Source: an uncultured Roseiflexaceae bacterium (GTDB taxonomy: Bacteria; Chloroflexota; Chloroflexia; Chloroflexales; Roseiflexaceae). Taken from it: DNA of 59,731 nt. The position numbers were made by a program, and so were the translations under genes. Positions 22,603 to 30,958 of this stretch are shown here, piece by piece. The stretch covers positions 1 to 59,731 of the forward strand of contig CALKHR010000155.1 in assembly GCA_937988885.1 (NCBI GenBank), in the 5' to 3' direction. Positions within the stretch are counted from its first letter, which is position 1. Each line of letters begins with the position of its first letter. A model generated the notes under the pieces. It had not been told where the DNA came from and ran no database searches. It worked only from the letters and a program-made list of their open reading frames with translations.

Positions 22603-24707
22603 TGCTGCGCCTCCTGCTCTGGCGTGACGAAGTAAAACAGAATGACCCGCCCGTATTCGGTGAGCCAACCGGGATTGCGGTCTAATCCTGCTAGCCGCAC
22701 CTCGATGCTGGTGGATTCCAGGCTCAGCACGAGATCGATGTGTGTGGCGCTGACGATGAGCGTTCCGCGCCGTGCCAGCAGCGGCGTATCGAGATCGTCG
22801 TGCGGGCGCAGGCCGAGCGCCAGCGCGAGCCGCAAACGAATGTAGGGCAGGCTGAGCGTCAGCCAGCGCTGTATCCAAGCGGGCGTCTCGGTTGGCTTTG
22901 GAATGCGGAGGCTTGGCGGGTGCGCGGAAGCCTCTTCTACCTGGTGTACGGCCACGCTCAATTGCGCCAGGATGGTATGCACCGACTTGGCGTTGAGGCG
23001 CGGCACAGCGCCATCAAACAACACAAACCCCCGCGACGACCAGATGCGCAGATGGCGATGCGATGCGGTCCAGTACAAACGCTCGTTTGGGTCGGCGGGC
23101 AGCGCCTGCAGCCAAGCGCTGGGGATGCGGTAGGTGCGCGATGGGCGAATGCGCTGAAGGCGTCGCCGCCCAGCGCGCGTTCGGTGGATGCGAGGGCCGT
23201 GCGTTTGCGCGAACGCCGCGTCCGCTGCGCGCCCATCGAGGGCAGCGAGCACGTGCCAGAGCGGATCGTTGGCATACGTTGCGGCATCAGTGAGCAGGCC
23301 CCGCGCGACGAGTTCCAGCAACTTCCAGGCGCTAAGCGTGCGTTCGAGCGGCCAGACGGGCGCGAATAGCTCGGGCAACTTGAGGTAGGCCAGCAGGTTG
23401 ATCAGGAACAGCACCCCACCCAGCTCCGTGGAGTGTGCGCCTGTTGCGCTGAGCCACGGCGCAGCGTTCAGCGCTTCGTGGGCGTCGGTTGGCGGCGTGT
23501 TGTCGGCGATGTGCGGCGTGGACGTGGACGCGTTGGCTGCGCTGTACGGCGTGGCGTTCGCATCGGTGATGCGCTGCGGCATGGGCTGCGGTGATGTGGC
23601 TGTGGCCTCATTCACTGAGGATTGAGTTGTATGCTCCTCAGGCGGGGCGGGCATGTGGGACGGCTGAGTCGTGATGGGTGGCTGTTGCGCTGCTTGCTGC
23701 GGGGTGCCGCTCAGGGTTGTTTCGGCAGGTGGCGCGCTGTTGGGCGTGGCGATCTGCTCGGGCTTGGGCGCGCCTGCGATGCTGCGGGATGTTGTTGGCG
23801 ATGCTGCGCTCGTCTGCGGCACGTGTGTCGGGCTTGTGGGCGCTGTTTGGGGTGGCTGCTCGGCTGTTGGCGGCTCGGCGGAGCGCGTGGGTATGTGGCT
23901 CGCAATGCTGGGTGGGATGACGAGCGGCGCGCTCTGTGTGGCGTGCCACCACTGCGCCAAGGCTCGGCGGAAGGTCGGCGAGCGGGGAGCGGTGGGCCGC
24001 GCGCTGATCGTTAGTGCTAAGCCAAGGAGCAGGTGTTGTTCGCGGGTGAGACTGGATGGCTGCGAGGGCCACGGTGGAGATGCTGGCGGCGTTGCGGTTG
24101 CGTTTGGTGTGGCGGGCTGTGATGCGGATTGGTGGTTCTGTTCGACTTGCAGCGGCAGAGGACCTGCATCGTAGGCGATGGCGAGCCGTTCGGCCAGTAT
24201 GCGGGCGGCGGGAGGCGGCAATGCCTGTGCAACGGCCACAGCGCGCCCTCGGATGGCGAGATGCGCGAAGGTGGTGGGCAGCGCGGTCACTTCTTCGGCA
24301 AGCAGGCTCAGCAACTGCCCGATCTGTGCGGGTCGGTCCCGCATGTAGCAGCGCCACCACCACTGCGTTGCGGCTCTGTGCGCGAGCAGATCGTCGAGCA
24401 GGCAGGCCAGCAGTTCGGCGCGATCGGCGAAGAGCACCGCTTGGGCGTTGCGTGCGTCGTGCCCGTGCGCTGGGCGGACGGCGTGGCGATAGAGTTCCTC
24501 CATCTGAGCGCGTGCCCGTTGCTCCCAGGCGCGTCCTGCGGTTGGACGTGTGGTCGCCAGCCGCTGCACGATCAGCACGGCTCCGGCTGGCAACCCCGAC
24601 GGGCGCAGATCGGCTGCCGCCAGGGCGCGCTCAAGCGGCAAACGTGCGGCATTGTGGCCCGCCGAGGCGGGTGCGCGCAGGGTGCCGATCTGCAAACTGT
24701 CGTTCAC
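22599..24707 (-). CDS. unknown eCIS-associated protein with Pro/Thr/Ala-rich centre
   Basis: 702-aa protein that I do not recognise. Residues 1-200 are alpha-helical and rich in Ala/Arg/Trp (QWWWRCYMRDRPAQIGQLLSL). Residues about 200-420 are a long disordered Pro/Thr/Ser/Ala-rich linker. Residues about 420-700 are a folded domain with FLINLLAYLKLPELFAPVWP and a C-terminal part resembling a beta-rich module (TLIVSATHIDLVLSLESTSI). No signal peptide or membrane helix. GTG start with GGGAGG 6 bases upstream. It overlaps the ATPase start by 4 bases, so it may form a complex with the ATPase, for example in cargo loading or assembly. Function unknown. Confidence 0.75.
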   Translation of the reverse strand: MNDSLQIGTLRAPASAGHNAARLPLERALAAADLRPSGLPAGAVLIVQRLATTRPTAGRAWEQRARAQMEELYRHAVRPAHGHDARNAQAVLFADRAELLACLLDDLLAHRAATQWWWRCYMRDRPAQIGQLLSLLAEEVTALPTTFAHLAIRGRAVAVAQALPPPAARILAERLAIAYDAGPLPLQVEQNHQSASQPATPNATATPPASPPWPSQPSSLTREQHLLLGLALTISARPTAPRSPTFRRALAQWWHATQSAPLVIPPSIASHIPTRSAEPPTAEQPPQTAPTSPTHVPQTSAASPTTSRSIAGAPKPEQIATPNSAPPAETTLSGTPQQAAQQPPITTQPSHMPAPPEEHTTQSSVNEATATSPQPMPQRITDANATPYSAANASTSTPHIADNTPPTDAHEALNAAPWLSATGAHSTELGGVLFLINLLAYLKLPELFAPVWPLERTLSAWKLLELVARGLLTDAATYANDPLWHVLAALDGRAADAAFAQTHGPRIHRTRAGRRRLQRIRPSRTYRIPSAWLQALPADPNERLYWTASHRHLRIWSSRGFVLFDGAVPRLNAKSVHTILAQLSVAVHQVEEASAHPPSLRIPKPTETPAWIQRWLTLSLPYIRLRLALALGLRPHDDLDTPLLARRGTLIVSATHIDLVLSLESTSIEVRLAGLDRNPGWLTEYGRVILFYFVTPEQEAQQ

Positions 24708-24729
24708 GCTGTACCTCCCATATCACGAG

Positions 24730-27096
24730 CTACCGTTTGATGCTCTTGCGCAGCAGCGTCGTGTGGCGCTTGTAGTTCTCGAGCTTTTGCAGCCACCACG
24801 GCGGGAACGGCCTCACGGTGCTGACGAGTTCGGAGAGGCGAGCTCTGCGCAGCACTTGGCCGAAGGCGCTGATGCTGATCGGTGGGTCCTCGTCCGGCAG
24901 CAGGCCGACGATACGGAAGCGGTACGTGGAGGTGCCGTCGGTGTTGTGGATGTATTCCACGCGGCCATTGCGCAGTTTGGCTTGCACATCGACGTAGGCG
25001 TCGTACCCCGGCCCGAGTATGGTGCCGTTCTCGTCGTAGATTTGCAGATTGAGATGGGCATAGCTGTAGCGTTTGGTGTCGTAGCGCCGCCCGTCCACCA
25101 CCACCTTCGAGGAGGCGAACGTGCCAAGGCCGAGCGCGAGCGCGACTTCCTCCAGGCGCACGACTTGGCCGCTGATCTCGCTCTCCATCTCCAAGCGCAC
25201 CTTGAAGCGGTAGGTGCCCCGATACTTCGTGTTCGTATACTGCACCGCGATGCCACCCACATCCACGCGCGCCTCCGGCGGCAGTACGACGCCATCGCCA
25301 ACATCAAACGCGATGACCTCGGTTGGCTTGTCGGGCATAATCAACGGCCCCAGATAGCCGAGCCGCGTGTAATATTCCAGTTTGAGCGCCAACGGGTCCT
25401 CAAAATCGCGCCAATCTTCACCCAAAACTTTCAGAATCTCGTCGTAAGTTGGCATTGGTAATTTGTTCAGCAATTCATCGATGTCGATCTGTGGCGCATA
25501 CACCTCGATAGTGACGCGTCCGCGCCCTTTATTGACCTGCATCGGTTCGCCGCGCTCATCCAGTTCCAATACCAGGAATACTTCGGCTCCAGCCATATAT
25601 TCCTTGGCCCAGTGGCGAACGTTCATGGTGAACGGCCCCGCGTTGCCCATCACCGAGAGGTAGAAGGGATATCCCAGCCTGTTGCGCAAGCGTGGTATGT
25701 CGCCAATCGCTTTGTTGATGGTGACAAAGACCTGCCATTTGCCCGGCTCTGGCTTGTAGATGCTCTGAACGGTGTGATAGGTGTTATCGACGCGCTGGTC
25801 GGGAGCGATAACGCTGCCATCGGGCCCAATGATCCGTAGATCGAGCGCTTGACGATCCGAATCGTCCATCCAGTACAGGCAGAACAGTAATTGTGGCGTG
25901 TCGTTGCCGACGATAAACGTGAACGGTCCCTCGTCGCCTTTGTAGGGGTAGAGATGCCCCTGTGTCTGTTCGAGCAGGGCGAGCGTGTTGCCCTTGAGCG
26001 CCGCGATCAACTGGGTGTGGAAGCCGAAGCCGAGCACGCCCGGGACGGCATCCACGTAGATCGCGCCGTCGGTCTCCTTCGCAATATTTTGCAGCGTGCC
26101 CTTGTAGCTTGCTGGCACGCCGATGCCGATCGCGCCCATCGGGATGTGCGGCTCGTCGAGCGGCCTGTAGGAGCCGTGCGCTATGTCGAAGAAGTCGAGA
26201 TTACCGATCGGCGGCTGATCAACGATCTGCTGCCCGGCGTTCTGCATGCCATCGGTAAACACCACCAGCATCGGGTCACTCTTGGAGTTCGCATCCTGCC
26301 ATGCCTTCACGGCCCGGCTAATGCCATCGCCCATCGCGGTGAGGTTAGCGGTGGTTTGGGCATCGACGCGGTTTTTCACGGTGGCCCAGTTCGCTTTGGG
26401 TGCCCAGGTGCCCACCATCGGGAAGTTCTCGATGGTCGCAGTCGTCTCGAACCACACCAGCGCCAGCCGATCGTCCTGCTGCGAGGTGATCTCGGTGGAG
26501 AGCGCGTCGATGAACTGGCTGATCGAGGTTTTGAGCAGCGTGAAGCGGCTGGTGCCTGGTGCGACACTCGCTGTCATACTGCCCGAACGGTCCATCACAA
26601 AGGCGATGTCGAGCGGCAGGCGCGCGTTGGTCACGGGCAGCGACGGGCTGGTGGTCGCGATGCTGATGGCGGTCGGGCTGCCGGAACTGCCGCTCACCCG
26701 TCGGTACGCGCTGTCGTTGTTTTGGCTGGCTGCGGCGTATGCGGCCCAGCGCAGTGCGGTGGGTGTGCCGCCGCCGTTCAGCGTCAGGCTGACCTCGCGC
26801 GGGTTGGCGTTGGAGTAGTCGAAGTTGCGAATATCGCTGTCGATAAAATCCGAGAACAGCACGATATCGATGACCGCTTGATTGCCGCTAGTGGATTGAT
26901 ATTCGATAAAATCAGTATTCACTACGGCGCTGTTGCCAAGTTGCACGTTTGTGCCGTTGTACGTCACGCTAGAGCCAGCCGGACTAGCGTTCATTGTGAT
27001 GAGCAGTTTGAGACGAGCCACTTCGTAGCGGAAGCTTGGGTCGCTCGGCAGCGTGCCCGACACGCCGCGATTCGGGATGGAGATGGTGATATCCAT
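24730..27096 (-). CDS. von Willebrand factor type A domain protein of the eCIS
   Basis: 788-aa protein. Residues 1-155 form a beta-rich domain starting MDITISIPNRGVSG. Residues about 160-340 are a VWA domain with MIDAS sequence DRSGSM near 167-172, a threonine-containing loop (NLTAMGDGISRAV), and VVFTDGMQNAG. Residues about 400-788 are further beta-sandwich-like segments without a recognised family. No signal peptide is present, so it would reach the outside only through the particle. VWA domains bind proteins through a divalent metal, so attachment to a surface receptor or assembly scaffolding is plausible. Start is set by AGGAGC before ATG 27096. Confidence 0.85.
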   Translation of the reverse strand: MDITISIPNRGVSGTLPSDPSFRYEVARLKLLITMNASPAGSSVTYNGTNVQLGNSAVVNTDFIEYQSTSGNQAVIDIVLFSDFIDSDIRNFDYSNANPREVSLTLNGGGTPTALRWAAYAAASQNNDSAYRRVSGSSGSPTAISIATTSPSLPVTNARLPLDIAFVMDRSGSMTASVAPGTSRFTLLKTSISQFIDALSTEITSQQDDRLALVWFETTATIENFPMVGTWAPKANWATVKNRVDAQTTANLTAMGDGISRAVKAWQDANSKSDPMLVVFTDGMQNAGQQIVDQPPIGNLDFFDIAHGSYRPLDEPHIPMGAIGIGVPASYKGTLQNIAKETDGAIYVDAVPGVLGFGFHTQLIAALKGNTLALLEQTQGHLYPYKGDEGPFTFIVGNDTPQLLFCLYWMDDSDRQALDLRIIGPDGSVIAPDQRVDNTYHTVQSIYKPEPGKWQVFVTINKAIGDIPRLRNRLGYPFYLSVMGNAGPFTMNVRHWAKEYMAGAEVFLVLELDERGEPMQVNKGRGRVTIEVYAPQIDIDELLNKLPMPTYDEILKVLGEDWRDFEDPLALKLEYYTRLGYLGPLIMPDKPTEVIAFDVGDGVVLPPEARVDVGGIAVQYTNTKYRGTYRFKVRLEMESEISGQVVRLEEVALALGLGTFASSKVVVDGRRYDTKRYSYAHLNLQIYDENGTILGPGYDAYVDVQAKLRNGRVEYIHNTDGTSTYRFRIVGLLPDEDPPISISAFGQVLRRARLSELVSTVRPFPPWWLQKLENYKRHTTLLRKSIKR

Positions 27097-27109
27097 AGTT
27101 GATTGCTCC

Positions 27110-28105
27110 TCACGCGATGGGTAGAACGAAGAGAAATCGAATGCTGTTCGAGCGCGATGCTGTATCACTGCCAGTTTGCACGGCGAGTTGCCCCTGAATG
27201 AAGCGATTCACTGGCGTTTGTCCCGGTAGAGCGCTGAGCGTAAAGGTGAGTTGTTCGGGGATCGCGCTGCTCACGGAACGGGGAATGTCGCCGCTCTGGA
27301 CGCTGATCACAAGCTGATTCTGCGACACCGATGGGTTGAAATTCTTGCCAATGATCGTGACGGTTTGGCCGATCGTGATCTGGCCTGTGCCATCGAGCGG
27401 AATATTGCCGCCAGCCGCGTTGAGCATGCTGGTAATGATCGGCAGCGTGCCACTGGCGGGCATCACACGGGGGCGCTGGTTGGTCGGGAGCGTATCGCTA
27501 TTCGCTTTGCCGCCGTCGGTGATGATCTCGATCATCGTGTTACGCCCGTTATCTGGCACATTCGGCAAATCTTGTGGCACGCGGAAGCGAATGGTTTGTG
27601 GCTGGTGCAGCACCGGATCAACCTGCACGTTATCCATCGTAATGACCAGCATCCCGGGCGGGCTGCCGAAGTTGATGCCCGTCAGCGTCAGTTCGGCGCC
27701 AAGCTCGACCGGGCGTGGGCTGATGCTGGTGATATTCGGTGCGGGCGTGGTCGGCACGCTGCTGCCCGTCGCCGACAGGATGACATCGATCGGCCCCGCG
27801 CTGGCGACACGTGCATGCGGCGACGGCACTTGATTCAGCACCCGTCGCGCGCGGGCCTCGTTGGTGTTTGGATTGATGGAGACGCCCAGCGTATCGAACG
27901 CCTCGTCGATCGTGAAGTTGCTGCCGGACTGCGCCAGTTGGTTCTGCGCTTGGCCGAGCGTGAGGCCAACCAAGCGAGGCACTTCGACCAAGCCGCCCTG
28001 CCCGCCGATCAGATCCTCGATCTCTGCCAAACGCCCCTGGAGCGCGTTGAACAGTTCGGCGGTTATTAGGTCGCCTGGGCGCACAGGTTGAAACTGAACA
28101 GGCAT
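27110..28105 (-). CDS. PASTA and IPT/TIG domain protein
   Basis: 331-aa protein. Residues 1-35 form a helix (GDLITAELFNALQGRLAEIE). Residues about 40-112 match a PASTA domain: VEVPRLVGLTLGQAQNQLAQ and, at its end, VLNQVPSPHARVASAGPIDV. Residues about 122-215 and 225-330 are two IPT/TIG immunoglobulin-like folds (ITSISPRPVELGAELTLTGINF and IGQTVTIIGKNFNPSVSQNQ). No signal peptide. PASTA domains bind peptidoglycan-like ligands and IPT folds are common in surface and tail proteins, so this may be a decorating or target-binding component. AGGAGG ribosome site before the ATG; 13 bases upstream of the VWA gene. Confidence 0.85.
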   Translation of the reverse strand: MPVQFQPVRPGDLITAELFNALQGRLAEIEDLIGGQGGLVEVPRLVGLTLGQAQNQLAQSGSNFTIDEAFDTLGVSINPNTNEARARRVLNQVPSPHARVASAGPIDVILSATGSSVPTTPAPNITSISPRPVELGAELTLTGINFGSPPGMLVITMDNVQVDPVLHQPQTIRFRVPQDLPNVPDNGRNTMIEIITDGGKANSDTLPTNQRPRVMPASGTLPIITSMLNAAGGNIPLDGTGQITIGQTVTIIGKNFNPSVSQNQLVISVQSGDIPRSVSSAIPEQLTFTLSALPGQTPVNRFIQGQLAVQTGSDTASRSNSIRFLFVLPIA

Positions 28106-28123
28106 GGTTGCCTCCTATTGCCA

Positions 28124-29554
28124 TCAGGCAAAATTGCTGTATCCCCAGCGCGCCCGATCAAAGCGCGCCTCGCCGAATTCGGGCAGGTGCCCCGATGCAA
28201 AGACCAGAAATGGCTGTGGCGCTGGCTGCACACCTTCGATGATCGCTTGGCGGTTTTCGCGCACCTGGAACAGCCAGATAAACTCGCGCCGCTTGGCGTC
28301 GGCCACGCTGCTACTCACCAGATCGTGCGGCCCGTAGCTGAGGGCAGTGTGGAACAGGGCGGGCAACGCCGCCCCTTCGATGAACGGCACACCCGTCAGG
28401 AATGGCGCGAGTTCATCGGTGCGCGGCCCGTTGTCGCGGTGCGGAATCCCTTCGCACCACTGCGGGTAGGTGAAGCCCGGCGGCCCGTTCACGCTGGCCA
28501 GGGGCAGCACGCCCGCTGGCGGCAACAGCCGGAAGTAGTCGATCGCCCGCGCCGCCGCCCGCTGCGAGAATGACAGATTGCCGAGCAGCCAGTTCAGATG
28601 ATCGGCGAACTGCTCGCGCATCGCTTCGCCCTCGGCGAGGCGGCGCTCGCCAGGCACCAGCAGCGTGCCCTCGTCGTAGTGGGGCCGACGGCGCACCGCC
28701 CACATATCCAGCACCCGTACGCCAGCATTGGTCCAGATCAGCAGGGCCAGTGGTACCTCGCAGCACTGCAACTCGTTGGCCTCCCAGAGCGCATCGATGA
28801 TGCCGTAGCTCTCGTGTTGCGCGCTGCGTGCCGCGTTGCCCCAGAGCGCGGCCAACGCTGCGCTGCCGAAGCAGGCGTAGGCCAGCAGATTGCGCAACCG
28901 CGACCGCGCCATCAGCCGCTCTAGCGTGCTGAGGTTGTTCTGCTCGCTGCGGCTCAACAGGCTGGCGATCTCGCTGCGGGTGCTCTCGCTGATGCCGCCC
29001 AAGGTCGCGAGCGTGACCTCGATCAGCCCGAAGCGCACGCCCTCCGCCGCGTACCGATCTCCGCAGCCATCGGCTTTGCCGCCGCCGTTGAGCGACACCA
29101 TCGGCGCGCGGTCGAGGTATTGGGCGGCTGGCGCGATGGTGAGCACGTAGATGCCCTTGCCAACCAGATCGGGCGTGGATTGCGGCGGCTTGCAATCGGC
29201 GAATACTTTCACATCGCTGGGCGGCGGGGCAGTGGTGCGGCTCAGCGCCACGGCCACCTGGTTGCTCGGCAGCTCGATGGCCTGGCCCTGGCGATTAAGC
29301 GCTAGTCCGCCCGTCACCGATACAACCGGCGTGGTGGTGGCGCTGCCCGCGTTCAGCAGGCGCACCTGCAAGCCCGAGACGATCCCCGCGCCGATGGCTC
29401 GGCCAAGTTGGCGGTGCTGCCGTCGGTTGGCGGTCTGCTCGTCTTGCATATCGCGAGCTGTCAGCACACGGCCATTGAAGAAGTTGGCGTTGCGAATGGC
29501 GCGCTCCAGCACGACCGTTGTGCCGAGCAGGTGCTGCGTTTGAAGATCAGTCAT
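28124..29554 (-). CDS. fibre-like protein, paralogue of the collagen-type neighbour
   Basis: 476-aa protein. Residues about 20-125 contain FFNGRVLTARDMQDEQ, GIVSGLQVRL and VTGGLALNRQGQAIEL. The same ordered pattern (FGMVLGVDEFRQEQ, GTVCGLRVSA, VSAGYALNPHGHWIWV) is in the next gene, so the two share an N-terminal domain. The rest (130-476) is mixed helix and beta, with no recognised family. The ribosome site GAGGTGATGC overlaps the end of the upstream gene. A fibre or a baseplate-rim attachment protein is the most likely role, inferred from the paralogue with collagen repeats. Confidence 0.7.
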   Translation of the reverse strand: MTDLQTQHLLGTTVVLERAIRNANFFNGRVLTARDMQDEQTANRRQHRQLGRAIGAGIVSGLQVRLLNAGSATTTPVVSVTGGLALNRQGQAIELPSNQVAVALSRTTAPPPSDVKVFADCKPPQSTPDLVGKGIYVLTIAPAAQYLDRAPMVSLNGGGKADGCGDRYAAEGVRFGLIEVTLATLGGISESTRSEIASLLSRSEQNNLSTLERLMARSRLRNLLAYACFGSAALAALWGNAARSAQHESYGIIDALWEANELQCCEVPLALLIWTNAGVRVLDMWAVRRRPHYDEGTLLVPGERRLAEGEAMREQFADHLNWLLGNLSFSQRAAARAIDYFRLLPPAGVLPLASVNGPPGFTYPQWCEGIPHRDNGPRTDELAPFLTGVPFIEGAALPALFHTALSYGPHDLVSSSVADAKRREFIWLFQVRENRQAIIEGVQPAPQPFLVFASGHLPEFGEARFDRARWGYSNFA

Positions 29555-29562
29555 GCATCACC

Positions 29563-30945
29563 TCACGGCTGAAAGGCCCACCACGTGACCTCAAGTCGGC
29601 TCAAGCGAGGCTCGGAGAGCTTGGTCGCGGCGATCATGATCCGCCCATCGACCTGCACCACGGTGAGCGCCACATTGTTGTTGATGAAGTAATCCTCTGG
29701 CTCCGAGGCGGTCGCCATCACCACGATCGGCAGATCCCTATCTGCCTCGATTCGCTCGGTAAACGTGACGAATTGCCCCCAATTGCCGGGTGTGAACTCC
29801 ACCCTGCCCGATTGCACCACGTTCGCGCCGGGCGGACCCTGTGGACCCTGTGGGCCTTGTGGGCCTTGTGGTCCAGGATTGCCCTGCGGGCCTTGTGGGC
29901 CAACTTCGCCCTGTGGGCCTGTTGCCCCCCGTGGGCCGCGCGGTCCGGGAGGCCCTTCCGGTCCCTGCGGGCCTTGTGGCCCGGCAGGCCCAGGGATACC
30001 ACCCAGCGGCGGAGAGGTGTCGGGGAAGGCGATTTCGCCAAGGCCCATGCAGAACAATTCCTGCTTGAGCCGATCCGAGACGAGCACAGGCCGCACGCAA
30101 TTGTCCACCGTCACGCTGTTGAGCAGCAATTCGCCAGCATCATCGGTATCGAAGTGCAGGCAGGCCAGCAGAATGCACTCCTCGTTGCTGTTGATGGTGT
30201 TCATGCGGGGGCAGACCTCGGTCGCCCAGATCGTGAGCGCATCGTGCACCGTCTCACAGGCGGTGTCCTCGGCCAGCAGGAACGGCCCAGCAACGCCGGG
30301 CGAACCGGGTGGCGAGCTGACCAGGCCGATCGAGCGCACGGCATCGAGGAAGAGCACGCTATCGTCGCTTGGCGAACCGCCGGGCGGGCCGATCGTGATC
30401 TGGCCGAGCAGGTCGCCAAACTGGCGCACCGCATCCTCTGCGGCCTGGGGTGGCGCCTCCCAACTGAACTCGACCCGAAACGATTCGAGCGTGCGCGAAG
30501 GCGCGCGGGTGGCCTCGTCATCGGCGCAGGCGGTGCCCGCAATCGGCACCAGATCAACGTTACACTCGACATAACACAGCTTCACGTAGAGCGTGTGCGA
30601 GCCAGCGCCGGGCGGGCTGAGTTCGGGTGGATGCGCGCGCAGCCAGCGGTTGAGTTGGGCGCACTGGTCGCGATCCACCCAGATCCAATGCCCGTGTGGA
30701 TTGAGCGCGTACCCGGCGGAGACGTGAATTTCCACATCGGTATCGAGCATCTCGGCGGAGACGCGCAGCCCACACACGGTGCCGTAGCCGTGCAGCAGCA
30801 GGTTACTGAGGCGCTGTTTCCACTCCAGGTGCTCCTGTTCCTGGCGAAACTCATCGACACCAAGCACCATGCCGAAGCTGTAGTGAACCCGTTTGTTAGG
30901 CGCCAGTGGGGCGCTCTCCGCCGAAGCGGTTACGCAGTTTGCCAC
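29563..30945 (-). CDS. collagen-like tail fibre protein
   Basis: 460-aa protein. Residues about 18-115 hold the shared N-terminal domain (HYSFGMVLGVDEFRQEQEH, NLLLHGYGTVCGL, VSAGYALNPHGHWIWVDRDQ). Residues about 120-310 are a middle domain. Residues 316-375 are 20 uninterrupted Gly-X-Y triplets, expected to form a trimeric collagen triple helix. Residues 376-460 form a small C-terminal beta domain (FTPGNWGQFVTF) that could serve as trimerisation or receptor-binding head. GTG start with GGAGG. The layout fits a trimeric tail fibre attached by its N-terminal domain to the baseplate. Confidence 0.85.
   Translation of the reverse strand: MANCVTASAESAPLAPNKRVHYSFGMVLGVDEFRQEQEHLEWKQRLSNLLLHGYGTVCGLRVSAEMLDTDVEIHVSAGYALNPHGHWIWVDRDQCAQLNRWLRAHPPELSPPGAGSHTLYVKLCYVECNVDLVPIAGTACADDEATRAPSRTLESFRVEFSWEAPPQAAEDAVRQFGDLLGQITIGPPGGSPSDDSVLFLDAVRSIGLVSSPPGSPGVAGPFLLAEDTACETVHDALTIWATEVCPRMNTINSNEECILLACLHFDTDDAGELLLNSVTVDNCVRPVLVSDRLKQELFCMGLGEIAFPDTSPPLGGIPGPAGPQGPQGPEGPPGPRGPRGATGPQGEVGPQGPQGNPGPQGPQGPQGPQGPPGANVVQSGRVEFTPGNWGQFVTFTERIEADRDLPIVVMATASEPEDYFINNNVALTVVQVDGRIMIAATKLSEPRLSRLEVTWWAFQP
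29821..30000 (-). repeat. collagen Gly-X-Y repeat tract
   Basis: 180 bases encode 20 perfect Gly-X-Y triplets rich in GPQ, GPP, GPR and GPE. DNA copies are very similar, so the number of triplets may vary by slippage. Confidence 0.95.
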
Positions 30946-30958
30946 ATTCGTACCTCCA

